A DNA stretch of 64,000 nt from Eubacterium ruminantium. GTDB lineage: Bacteria > Bacillota > Clostridia > Lachnospirales > Lachnospiraceae. Numbering within the stretch: the stretch's first letter is position 1; every line of letters starts with the position of its first letter. The notes under the pieces were generated by a model, which did no database searches, was not told where the DNA came from, and saw nothing but the letters and a program-made list of their open reading frames with translations. The translations under genes and the position numbers were made by a program. Where the stretch lies: contig NZ_FUXA01000011.1 in NCBI RefSeq assembly GCF_900167085.1, positions 61,771 to 125,770 of the forward strand, in the 5' to 3' direction. Positions 33,726 to 43,718 of this stretch are shown here, in pieces.

Positions 33726-36515
33726 ATGAAAACTAATCTTAAAAAGATCACGGCACTTATAATGGCATTTTTAGTAATGTCGGTAACGGTTTTTGGTATC
33801 AGCAAAAGTAATGTTCATGCTGCAGGTATTTATCTGTCGCTTTCATTCTCTGCCAGTGAAGTAAGCATCGGTGATGAGGTATATGTTACTGTATCTGCAT
33901 CAAGTGATGAATATTTCTCCTGCGATATCAATGTAGGATACGATAGTGGCGTGCTTGAATTTGTAGGTAATAGTTTTGGTTCGGGAACAACAATCAATAT
34001 TTCCGGAACATCAGGATCCGGAACATTAACATTTAGAGCTATAGCTTCGGGTTCGGCTTATGTATATACTTCATCAGATGGATATAATCTTGATGGCGAA
34101 AGCGTAGATATAAGCGATCAGGGAGCATATATTTATGTTGGTTCAGATGAAACAACAGAAGAGACTACTGAGGAAACAGAAGAAACAACAGAAGAAACAA
34201 CAGAAGAAAAAAGCGAGGAAAAAACAACAGAAGAAGATAAAGATAAGTCAAAAGATTGCAGTCTTATCAGCATCAGACTTGGTGATGGTACACTTCATCC
34301 TGAATTCGATTCTGAGACAACATCTTACTCTGTAGAGCTTAAAGAAGGAACAAAGAGCCTTGATATTACAGCTTTGGTTAATGATGAGAAATCAACATAT
34401 TATGTAGATGGTAATGAAAACTTATCTGAGGGTGAAAATACTATTTCCATCGTAGTTACTGCAGAAAACGGTGCATACAGAACTTATACAATTTATGCAA
34501 CTGTTGGTAAGGCAGATGATACTAAGGTTGATTTTAAAGTAGACGGTAAGAAATACGAGCTGGTTGATAAGGAAGACATTTCTATAGAAGTTCCAAAGGA
34601 CTTCAAGGAAACAGATGTTATTTATAAAAAGAAAAAGATTAGTGGTTATGCTTCACCAAATAAGCTTGTTAAGATCATTTGTCTTAAGAATGATAAGGAC
34701 GAGCAGGCATGGTTTATTATAGGAAATAATGATAGTATTTCAAAGTATGTAGAGCATAAGGGAAGTAATCTTAGACTTATATTTACAGAGAAGCCTGAAA
34801 ATGTACAGGTTCCAAAGGGATTCTCAGCGAAGAAAATAGATATAGATAAGAATTCTTCGGATGTTTATGTATCTGATAAGGATAATAGTTTTTATCTTGT
34901 ATATGCTATAAATCTTGATGATCAGGAAGGCTGGTATCTTTACGATTCTCTTGAAGGAACTTATGTAAGATATGCGGACATTTCTGAAAATGAAGTTAAA
35001 GCAACACCTGATGAACCAAAGACAATAATTGTTGAAAAGACAGTTCCTGCACAGGAGAAGGGATTCTTCACAAAGAAGACTCTCAAGAAACTCATTTGGG
35101 TTATGGCGGGTATGTTTATAGCACTTTGTATTCTTTGTATTGTACTTTTCTTCATCAATAATAACCTCAGCAAGAAACTTAAGAAGGTTGAGAGAAGTCT
35201 GAAGGGTGGAAAGAATTCCGACAAAGGAAAGGTTTCAAATAAAGAAAGCAAAGAAAACCAAAAAGATAGTAAAAAAGAAAAAAATACTCAGCAAAACGGT
35301 GAAGAGATTGTTTCAAAGGCGGTTATTCCTACTGAAGGAACAGAAGTATCGGAAGACGCAAATGAAGCTGAAGCATATGATAATTATGCGGATGAGTCTG
35401 AATATGCTGATAATAATGTAGAATATAATGATGACCAGGCTTATGATAATAATCCTGAATATTCCGAAGAAGGATATACTGAAGGCGGCTATTCTGAGGA
35501 AGGCTATTCTGAAGATGGGTATGCCGAGGGTCAGGAATATTCAGAAGAAGGTTATTCAGAAAATGGATATTCTGAAGATGATTACGAAGCAGAATCTGAT
35601 GCTGCAGTATATAATTATGATCAGAATTATCAGGATGAATATGCAGGTGAAGAAGGTGCATATTCTGATAGTGAGTATTCAGAAGACGGTGATGGAGAAG
35701 ATTATTCGGAAGAAGAATATGCTGATTCAGCAGTAAGTGAAGCAGAATATGAAACATATGATGATGCTGTATTAGATGAGGCAGATTATCAGGAAGAAGT
35801 TTCCGAACAAGATGGATATACAGGAAATGCTTCATTTGAAAGAAATATTCCTAATGCCGGTGATACAGGATATTTTGAAAATCCATTCAATATAACAAGA
35901 AAGGCTGAGAAGCCATCTGTTTCATACAGCTTTAAGCAGTATGACGGAGGTGTTACCGGAAATATCGAAGTATCTGAAGTTGCAGCTGCTTCTGAAGTTA
36001 CCAATTCATCAGGAATCGTAAATATGGATTCGGCTCCTCTTTATGCAAATGTTCAGAAGAAGGATATTGGTGGTATAACAGGATGCATCTTCACGACTAC
36101 AGAAATTGGTGGTGTTAACGCATCGGGAGTTATGGATGATGCTCCTACGTTTGAAACAAAGGGAATTGTTCTTGAAGAAGCTATAGATAACAACAGTAAT
36201 GTTAATGTTCCTCCTGCACAGGAAATCTCAAGCAGAGAAGAAGCTATGAGAAAGAGACCATACGGAATTGATTCTGCATTTGATGTTGTTGATGAAAAGG
36301 ATTATAATCCATCTAAGGCTGATCAGAACACAGTAGAAAAAGTTGAGATAATTCATAAGCCAAATGTAGAAGAGACGAATACACTCAACGCTGCTGCGGC
36401 TGCATTTGCAAATATAAAGAAGAGTGTCGAAGAGTCAGAGGATGAGGAAGTATCAAATGATATTCCTGACAATGATGAGGATATAGTTTTCCCAACAATG
36501 CATTCTGATGAATAA
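33726..36515 (+). CDS. Membrane-anchored cohesin-like protein with Tyr/Glu-repeat cytoplasmic tail
   Basis: 929 residues, 27 bases after the dockerin gene. Signal peptide 1-31; residues ~33-138 a cohesin-like beta domain (LSLSFSASEVSIGDEVYVTV, DINVGYDSGVLEFVG); 139-177 a Thr/Glu linker; ~178-262 a cadherin-like beta-sandwich; ~265-435 an unrecognised beta-rich domain; ~456-480 one membrane helix (WVMAGMFIALCILCIVLFF). The ~450-residue C-terminal part should be cytoplasmic: a Lys/Glu stretch, a repeat zone (~545-700) of YSEEGY-like units, then a non-repetitive end. The protein could hold dockerin-bearing hydrolases at the membrane and signal or scaffold inside. The tail's function is unknown. 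Confidence 0.85.
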   Translation: MKTNLKKITALIMAFLVMSVTVFGISKSNVHAAGIYLSLSFSASEVSIGDEVYVTVSASSDEYFSCDINVGYDSGVLEFVGNSFGSGTTINISGTSGSGTLTFRAIASGSAYVYTSSDGYNLDGESVDISDQGAYIYVGSDETTEETTEETEETTEETTEEKSEEKTTEEDKDKSKDCSLISIRLGDGTLHPEFDSETTSYSVELKEGTKSLDITALVNDEKSTYYVDGNENLSEGENTISIVVTAENGAYRTYTIYATVGKADDTKVDFKVDGKKYELVDKEDISIEVPKDFKETDVIYKKKKISGYASPNKLVKIICLKNDKDEQAWFIIGNNDSISKYVEHKGSNLRLIFTEKPENVQVPKGFSAKKIDIDKNSSDVYVSDKDNSFYLVYAINLDDQEGWYLYDSLEGTYVRYADISENEVKATPDEPKTIIVEKTVPAQEKGFFTKKTLKKLIWVMAGMFIALCILCIVLFFINNNLSKKLKKVERSLKGGKNSDKGKVSNKESKENQKDSKKEKNTQQNGEEIVSKAVIPTEGTEVSEDANEAEAYDNYADESEYADNNVEYNDDQAYDNNPEYSEEGYTEGGYSEEGYSEDGYAEGQEYSEEGYSENGYSEDDYEAESDAAVYNYDQNYQDEYAGEEGAYSDSEYSEDGDGEDYSEEEYADSAVSEAEYETYDDAVLDEADYQEEVSEQDGYTGNASFERNIPNAGDTGYFENPFNITRKAEKPSVSYSFKQYDGGVTGNIEVSEVAAASEVTNSSGIVNMDSAPLYANVQKKDIGGITGCIFTTTEIGGVNASGVMDDAPTFETKGIVLEEAIDNNSNVNVPPAQEISSREEAMRKRPYGIDSAFDVVDEKDYNPSKADQNTVEKVEIIHKPNVEETNTLNAAAAAFANIKKSVEESEDEEVSNDIPDNDEDIVFPTMHSDE

Positions 36516-36533
36516 TGACACGGAGGATAAATT

Positions 36534-38210
36534 ATGGAAGAAACAGTAATCTCTAAAAATTTTATTGAGCAGATCATTGATAAGGATCTTGAGGAAGGTA
36601 AATATACAAAGATCGTTACAAGATTTCCACCTGAACCAAATGGATATCTGCATATAGGACATGCTAAATCAATACTTCTTAATTCAGGACTGGCTAAGAA
36701 GTATAATGGACAGTTTAATCTTAGATTTGATGATACAAATCCTACTAAGGAGAAGACAGAATTCGTTGAGTCGATCACAAAGGATGTTGAATGGCTTGGT
36801 GCTGATTTCAGAGGAGAGATATTCTTTGCATCAAATTATTTCGACCAGATGTATGAAGCTGCTGTCAAACTCATAAAGAAAGGAAAGGCTTATGTCTGTG
36901 ACCTTTCAGCAGATGAGATAAGAGAGTATAGAGGTACTCTTACTGAGCCGGGTAAAAACAGCCCATACAGAGACAGAAGCATCGAAGAAAATCTTGCGCT
37001 TTTTGAAGCGATGAAAAATGGTGAATTCCCTGATGGTTCGAAGGTCCTTCGTGCTAAGATTGATATGAGTTCGCCAAATATCAATATGCGTGATCCTGTT
37101 ATTTACAGAATAGCACGTATGACTCATCACAATACAGGTGATAAGTGGTGCATTTATCCGATGTATGATTTCGCTCATCCGATTGAAGATGCAATAGAAG
37201 GTGTTACACATTCTATATGTACTCTTGAGTTTGAAGATCACAGACCGCTTTATGACTGGGTTGTAAATGAGCTTGAGTATGAGCACCCACCAAAGCAGAT
37301 CGAATTTGCAAAGCTTTATCTTACAAATGTTATCACAGGTAAGAGATATATTAAGAAGCTCGTTGAAGACGGTATTGTTGATGGATGGGATGATCCTAGA
37401 CTTGTTACAATTGCTTCACTTAGAAGAAGAGGTTTCACACCGGAAGCATTAAAGACTTTCATGGAACTTATCGGTGTAAGTAAAAGCCAGGCATCAGTTG
37501 ATTATGCATATCTAGAATATGTTATCAGAGAAGATCTTAAGACTAAGGTTCCACGTATGATGGCTGTTCTTGATCCAATCAAGCTTGTTATAGATAATTA
37601 TCCGGAAGGTGAAACTGAGTATTTCGATATCGAGAATAATCCGGATGATGAAAATGCCGGCACTCGTAAAGTTTCTTTCTCAAGAGAATTATATATCGAG
37701 AGAGAGGATTTTATGGAAGAGCCTCCTAAGAAGTATTTTAGATTATTCCCTGGAAATGAGGTTAGACTTAAAGGTGCATACTTTGTTAAATGCGTTGGAT
37801 TTGATAAGGATGCAGAAGGAAATATAGTTACGATCCATTGTACATATGACCCTGAAACAAGATCCGGAAATGGTTTTGAAGGAAGAAAGGTAAAGGGTAC
37901 TATTCATTGGGTTAACGCTGCTGATTCATATGAAGCAACGGTAAGACTGTATGAAAACCTTGTTGATGAAGAAAAAGGCAAATTAAATGAGGATGGAAGC
38001 ATTAATTTCAATCCGAATTCCCTTACTGTAATTAATAATGCGAGACTTGAAAGTTGCCTTAAAGATGCAAAGATCGCTGAATCATTCCAGTTTATAAGAA
38101 ATGGATACTTTACAGTTGATAGTAAGGATTCAAAAGATGGAGAGCCTGTATTTAACAGAATAGTATCTCTTAAGAGTTCTTATAAACCTGGAGCAAATAC
38201 CACAAAATAA
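36534..38210 (+). CDS. glnS: Glutaminyl-tRNA synthetase
   Basis: 558 residues. The opening [18 protein letters not shown] carries the HIGH motif, [12 protein letters not shown] binds the acceptor end, and the [18 protein letters not shown] block is typical of GlnRS. At the place of the KMSKS-type loop (VMSKRKL in E. coli) the sequence is [12 protein letters not shown] (residues ~265-276), which keeps one Lys-Arg but not MSK. Two C-terminal beta barrels follow. The enzyme charges tRNA-Gln directly; many Clostridia also use the GatCAB amidation route. It starts 18 bases after the cohesin gene behind GGAGG and may share its transcript. Confidence 0.96.
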   Translation: MEETVISKNFIEQIIDKDLEEGKYTKIVTRFPPEPNGYLHIGHAKSILLNSGLAKKYNGQFNLRFDDTNPTKEKTEFVESITKDVEWLGADFRGEIFFASNYFDQMYEAAVKLIKKGKAYVCDLSADEIREYRGTLTEPGKNSPYRDRSIEENLALFEAMKNGEFPDGSKVLRAKIDMSSPNINMRDPVIYRIARMTHHNTGDKWCIYPMYDFAHPIEDAIEGVTHSICTLEFEDHRPLYDWVVNELEYEHPPKQIEFAKLYLTNVITGKRYIKKLVEDGIVDGWDDPRLVTIASLRRRGFTPEALKTFMELIGVSKSQASVDYAYLEYVIREDLKTKVPRMMAVLDPIKLVIDNYPEGETEYFDIENNPDDENAGTRKVSFSRELYIEREDFMEEPPKKYFRLFPGNEVRLKGAYFVKCVGFDKDAEGNIVTIHCTYDPETRSGNGFEGRKVKGTIHWVNAADSYEATVRLYENLVDEEKGKLNEDGSINFNPNSLTVINNARLESCLKDAKIAESFQFIRNGYFTVDSKDSKDGEPVFNRIVSLKSSYKPGANTTK

Positions 38211-38263
38211 ATTGTTATTATACACAAATACAGTAATATTTTGCATATGTTACAAAAAAGTAT

Positions 38264-38291
38264 TTGTAATTTATGTAAATGGTATTATAAT
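38264..38291 (+). promoter_or_regulatory. Promoter of the papain-like/OGG gene pair
   Basis: TTGTAA at 38264-38269, 16-base spacer, TATAAT at 38286-38291, about 60 bases before the next ATG. Confidence 0.6.
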
Positions 38292-38352
38292 CAGAGAAGT
38301 GGTATTGATATCACGATATATTTTTGGTTTTTTGTAAAATGTGGAGTGAGTT

Positions 38353-38916
38353 ATGGGTAAGAAAAAAGATAAGAAGTCAGTTTACATTCTTTTGACTAGA
38401 ACAGAAACGGTACCATCTAGAGTTATTCATTTTTTTAAGAGAATGCCATATGTTCATGTTTCTATAGCTTTAGATGAGGAACTTGATGAGCTTTATAGTT
38501 TCGCAAGAAAGAAGATCCGAAATCCATTCAGATGTGGATTTATTGATGAAGATATTAACAGTGGTATCTTCGCAAGAGATACAGAGACTAAATGTCAGGT
38601 TTTAAGACTTAAGCTGACAGAAAGACAGTATCAGGATGTAAAAAGGTCTATTGAAGTATTTAAGTCGGATAGGGAAAAGTACAAATACAATTTCCTTGGC
38701 GTCTTTCTTATCTATTTTCATATTAGCTTTGAAAGAAAATATAAATATTTTTGCTCTGAATTCGTAGATAAAGTTTTAAAGATGAGTGGTATTGATCTTT
38801 TTGATAAATCTTCAGGAAGAGTAATACCTGACGATTTCAGAAAATGTGATAAACTTGAAAAAACCTTCGAAGGAAAGCTTACATCATATAGAGATTTCCT
38901 TAGAAGCGGTGTTTAA
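38353..38916 (+). CDS. Permuted papain-like (YiiX/NlpC-P60 type) protein
   Basis: 187 residues, no signal peptide, so probably cytoplasmic. The order is His first (YVHVSIALDEELDELYSF, His35) and Cys later (YFCSEFVDKVL, Cys134), which is the circularly permuted NlpC/P60 arrangement seen in YiiX/YaeF-like proteins. Such proteins can be amidases, acyltransferases or lipid-modifying enzymes; the substrate here is unknown. It is 22 bases before the DNA glycosylase gene and probably shares its transcript, although no functional link is obvious. Confidence 0.78.
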   Translation: MGKKKDKKSVYILLTRTETVPSRVIHFFKRMPYVHVSIALDEELDELYSFARKKIRNPFRCGFIDEDINSGIFARDTETKCQVLRLKLTERQYQDVKRSIEVFKSDREKYKYNFLGVFLIYFHISFERKYKYFCSEFVDKVLKMSGIDLFDKSSGRVIPDDFRKCDKLEKTFEGKLTSYRDFLRSGV

Positions 38917-38938
38917 TTTATTATTTTCGGAGTTTTAA

Positions 38939-39841
38939 ATGAAAATTTATATGGACGGTAACGATACCGTTTTGACTCATGTAGAAGATTTTAATTTAAA
39001 AGAAACTTTAGAATGTGGTCAGTGCTTTAACTTTGTCAGAAAAGATATAAGCACTGACAATTCTTTTTGTTATAGGATAATAGCGCACGGTAACGCGCTT
39101 ATTGTAGAACAGGATAACAGAAGTAAAGAAGATGGATGTATTCTGAGATTATATAACACGGATATTCATGAGTATGAGACGATATGGGAACATTATTTTG
39201 ATCTGTATACAGATTATAAGACTATAAAGGAAAGTATAATAAAGGGTTCGGGCGAACTTCAGGATATTATAAAAGAAAATAGCGGTATAAGACTTCTGAA
39301 CCAGGAGTATTTTGAGACGCTTATTTCATTTATTATTTCACAGAATAAGCAGATCCCGCAGATTAAAGCTGTTGTTAAAAATATTTCTCAAATGGCCGGA
39401 AAAGTGATTAAGGATAATGGTGAAGAAGTCTATTCATTTCCTGATGCATTGGAACTTGCAAAATTATCTGAGGAGAATATCAGAGAATGTAAGGCAGGAT
39501 TCAGGGCGCCGTATATAATGGATGCCGTTAGACTTTATCTTGATGGCAGTATTAAAGAGGATGAATTTATCGGGATTTCAACGGATGATGCAAGGAAGCT
39601 TCTCATGACTGTAAAAGGTGTGGGTGAAAAGGTTGCTAATTGTGTACTTTTATACAGTCTTGGTAGAAGAGAAGCATTTCCGGTGGATGTCTGGATGAAA
39701 CGTATAATGGAGCATTTATATTTTAAGAAGGATACCGATAAGAAAGTGATAGAAGAATATGCATATGAAAAGTATGGAGAATATGCAGGATATGCCCAGC
39801 AGTATCTATTTATATATGGAAAGAATAATCTTATGAAATGA
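38939..39841 (+). CDS. ogg: OGG1-type DNA glycosylase (HhH-GPD)
   Basis: 300 residues. An N-terminal beta domain (LKETLECGQCFNFVRK) precedes the HhH-GPD fold: helix-hairpin-helix MTVKGVGEKVANCVLL with the catalytic Lys231, and the PVDVWMKRIM segment with catalytic Asp250, as in eukaryotic-like OGG1 and clostridial Ogg. It would remove 8-oxoguanine from DNA and nick the strand by beta-elimination. A short cysteine-poor C-terminus shows there is no iron-sulphur cluster. Such bacterial OGG1 homologues are known mainly from Clostridia. Confidence 0.92.
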   Translation: MKIYMDGNDTVLTHVEDFNLKETLECGQCFNFVRKDISTDNSFCYRIIAHGNALIVEQDNRSKEDGCILRLYNTDIHEYETIWEHYFDLYTDYKTIKESIIKGSGELQDIIKENSGIRLLNQEYFETLISFIISQNKQIPQIKAVVKNISQMAGKVIKDNGEEVYSFPDALELAKLSEENIRECKAGFRAPYIMDAVRLYLDGSIKEDEFIGISTDDARKLLMTVKGVGEKVANCVLLYSLGRREAFPVDVWMKRIMEHLYFKKDTDKKVIEEYAYEKYGEYAGYAQQYLFIYGKNNLMK

Positions 39842-39947
39842 CAGATCATGGATTTGTGATTTTCGATATATGAAAAATCATTTTCCGAGAACGCAAAAAG
39901 ATTAACACAATGTTCATACAATTGTCTGTTTTATTTGAAATTTTATA

Positions 39948-39975
39948 TTGATTTTTATTAATTACTTGTTATAAT
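39948..39975 (+). promoter_or_regulatory. Promoter of groESL
   Basis: TTGATT at 39948-39953, 16-base spacer, TATAAT at 39970-39975 with TGT before it (extended -10). The start point would fall just before the CIRCE. Confidence 0.8.
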
Positions 39976-39985
39976 GATAATTGTG

Positions 39986-40012
39986 TTAGCACTCAAAGTT
40001 AGTGAGTGCTAA
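39986..40012. promoter_or_regulatory. CIRCE operator (HrcA site) of groESL
   Basis: Perfect TTAGCACTC-N9-GAGTGCTAA between the promoter and the groES ribosome site, the standard position for HrcA repression. Confidence 0.97.
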
Positions 40013-40037
40013 AGAAAAGAATAGGAGGAATATTATT

Positions 40038-40322
40038 ATGAAGATTTCACCACTTGGCGACAGAGTTGTTCTTAAGTCAGCAGAAGTTGAAGAAACAACA
40101 AAGTCAGGTATTATACTTACAGGAAACTCAAAGGAAAAGCCTGTTTATTCAGAGGTTGTTGCAGTTGGTCCTGGAGCAGTTGTAGATGGTAAGAAGGTTC
40201 CTATGGAAGTTAAAGTAGGACAGAAAGTTATATATTCTAAGTATGCCGGAACTGAAGTTAAATTCGGTGAGGATGAATATACTATCGTTAAGCAGGGAGA
40301 CATCCTTGCAGTTGTTGAATAA
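40038..40322 (+). CDS. groES: Co-chaperonin GroES
   Basis: 94 residues from ATG 40038, 8 bases after AGGAGGA; a longer in-frame start would lie inside the CIRCE and is rejected. KISPLGDRVVLK at the start, the mobile loop EETTKSGIILTGNSKEKP, and the end KQGDILAVVE are typical. It caps the GroEL cavity as a heptamer during ATP-driven folding. groEL follows after 33 bases. Confidence 0.98.
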   Translation: MKISPLGDRVVLKSAEVEETTKSGIILTGNSKEKPVYSEVVAVGPGAVVDGKKVPMEVKVGQKVIYSKYAGTEVKFGEDEYTIVKQGDILAVVE

Positions 40323-40337
40323 TAAGGTTTATTGTAA

Positions 40338-41984
<1,647 letters not shown>

Positions 41985-42152
41985 AAATACCCATAAATCA
42001 AGTATAGATATATCAATTTTTACTGCTTGAATAATCTCATATCATAATGTAATATATGTTATTATCTTGGTGGTATATCTTTGATAGAGATGCCAGATTA
42101 TCTTGGAATAAAGTTAACGGTGTATGTTTTATATGTTATTGAGGTGATTTAA

Positions 42153-42452
42153 GTGGACGAAGAAATTATTAAGTCAGATGATATAAAAGAAGAGGAATCT
42201 AAAGAATCATCTTCAGAAGTTTCTGCTGATGAGAAGAAGATTCCGATTACTAAGGATATGAACATTGGATATATTCTTCAGTTACATCCGGAGAGTGCTG
42301 TACTTCTTATGAGTGTCGGCATGGGATGTATCACCTGCTATGCAGCAGAGCTTGAGTCTCTTGCAGAAGCATGCATAGTTCATGGTCTCGATGCTGATGA
42401 TGTTGTAGAATATCTTAATGGAGAACTTGGACTGCTTACTGTAGAACAATAG
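42153..42452 (+). CDS. DUF1858-domain protein (ScdA N-terminal-like)
   Basis: 99 residues from a GTG at 42153, 6 bases after GAGGTGA. The first 30 residues are Glu/Ser-rich and disordered. Residues ~31-95 match DUF1858: ITKDMNIGYILQLHPESA then MGCITCYAAELESLAEAC with Cys59 and Cys62. The domain occurs alone or fused to hybrid-cluster or iron-repair (ScdA/RIC) proteins and is thought to act in redox or metal chemistry. It precedes a hairpin terminator and the metal-binding HMA protein. Confidence 0.85.
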   Translation: MDEEIIKSDDIKEEESKESSSEVSADEKKIPITKDMNIGYILQLHPESAVLLMSVGMGCITCYAAELESLAEACIVHGLDADDVVEYLNGELGLLTVEQ

Positions 42453-42485
42453 TTTAGTGACATTTTATATTATGTGATATATAAT

Positions 42486-42514
42486 AACAAGGCAGCAGTA
42501 CATGCTGCCTTGTT
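42486..42514. terminator. Hairpin after the DUF1858 gene
   Basis: AACAAGGCAGCA/TGCTGCCTTGTT, a perfect 12-bp stem with a 5-base loop. It lacks a good T-run on either side, so termination may be partial. Confidence 0.7.
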
Positions 42515-42576
42515 GCATTTAAAAGTTTCATTAATAAGTCTTATTAATAAAATGTTTTATAAAGAAGGAAAAATGT

Positions 42577-42825
42577 ATGGTTAAAACGATTGTTGGTGTA
42601 GAGGGTATGATGTGCCCTATGTGTGAATCCCATGTATGTGATGCTATCAGAAATAAAATCAATCCTAAAAAAGTAAATGCTTCACACAAGAAGAAACAGG
42701 TAGAGATTATTTCTGACGAAGAAATATCAGAAGAGTTAATAAAAGAAGTCATTAATCCTACGGGATATACAGTTACTAACGTTGAGAGTGAAGAATATAG
42801 TAAAAAGGGACTCTTTAGAAAATGA
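42577..42825 (+). CDS. Heavy-metal-associated (HMA) domain protein, CopZ-like
   Basis: 82 residues: one ferredoxin-like HMA domain with GMMCPMCESHV (Cys13, Cys16), the copper/heavy-metal-binding loop. It resembles the copper chaperone CopZ, but no copper ATPase or CsoR is nearby. Its stop overlaps the murI ATG (ATGA), so the two are translated together, an unusual pairing. Confidence 0.88.
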   Translation: MVKTIVGVEGMMCPMCESHVCDAIRNKINPKKVNASHKKKQVEIISDEEISEELIKEVINPTGYTVTNVESEEYSKKGLFRK

Positions 42826-43637
42826 AAATAGGAATTATGGATTCAGGAATCGGGGGACTTTCTGTTCTGCATGAAGCACTTCACCTTCTTCCGGATGAAG
42901 AATATTTATTTTATGCAGATGTTGATCATGTTCCGTATGGACTGAAAACTCCGGGGCAGATTCTTGGTTATGTTACAGAAATAACGGAATTTTTAATTAG
43001 AAATAAATGTGATGTGGTAGTTGTTGCATGTAATACGGCTACTGCTGTTGCGATAGATAATCTTAGGGAGAGATTTAATCTTCCTATTATAGGTATGGAA
43101 CCTGCGGTAAAACCGGCAGTTCTTCAAAGTAATGATAAGAGAGTTATGGTTATGGCTACACCGGTAACCATAAGAGAGAATAAGCTGAGGATGCTTATTG
43201 CAAAAGTGGATGAAGAGCATAAATGTGACCTTCTTCCTATGCCAAGACTTGTTAATTTCGCAGAAATGGAAATGTTCGAATCTAAAGAAGTATATGATTA
43301 TATCTCTTCGGAATTAGAACCTTACGATCTTTCGAATTATTCGGAACTTGTACTTGGATGTACTCATTTTAACTATTTTAAACCTTGTTTCAGAAAACTT
43401 TTTGGCAAGGATATTGAATTCATTGATGGAAATGGCGGTACAGTACGACATCTCGCTGATATGATGAAAGCTACTATAGATACAACAAAGAAAGAGATTA
43501 TATATAATAATCCTTTTGATCTTTTATATGATACCAAAGTGCTTTATTATGCTTCAGGTCGTGCTATTAAAGACGAGAAGATGCTTACACATATTATGAG
43601 GCTTCATAATCGTCTTGAAGAAGTAAGAAGTATATAA
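42822..43637 (+). CDS. murI: Glutamate racemase
   Basis: 271 residues. The family motifs are DSGIGGLSVLHEA, VVACNTATA with Cys70 and LGCTHFNYF with Cys180, the two catalytic cysteines that take protons from each face of the substrate. The enzyme makes D-glutamate for peptidoglycan. It is translationally coupled to the upstream HMA gene. The 81-base gap to hisC suggests a separate or weakly linked transcript. Confidence 0.95.
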   Translation: MKIGIMDSGIGGLSVLHEALHLLPDEEYLFYADVDHVPYGLKTPGQILGYVTEITEFLIRNKCDVVVVACNTATAVAIDNLRERFNLPIIGMEPAVKPAVLQSNDKRVMVMATPVTIRENKLRMLIAKVDEEHKCDLLPMPRLVNFAEMEMFESKEVYDYISSELEPYDLSNYSELVLGCTHFNYFKPCFRKLFGKDIEFIDGNGGTVRHLADMMKATIDTTKKEIIYNNPFDLLYDTKVLYYASGRAIKDEKMLTHIMRLHNRLEEVRSI

Positions 43638-43718
43638 AGATTTAAATATGAATTTATGATATCGGCTTTCGATAAATATATTGAGACGATATTTTGATAA
43701 AAAATAAGTGAGGTGCTT

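Noticed and set aside
35329..35835. Minus-strand open frame of 168 codons rich in His and Leu
   Set aside because: It is antisense to the Tyr/Glu repeat tail of the cohesin-like protein; the odd composition is just the complement of GAA/TAT-rich codons, and it has no ribosome site.
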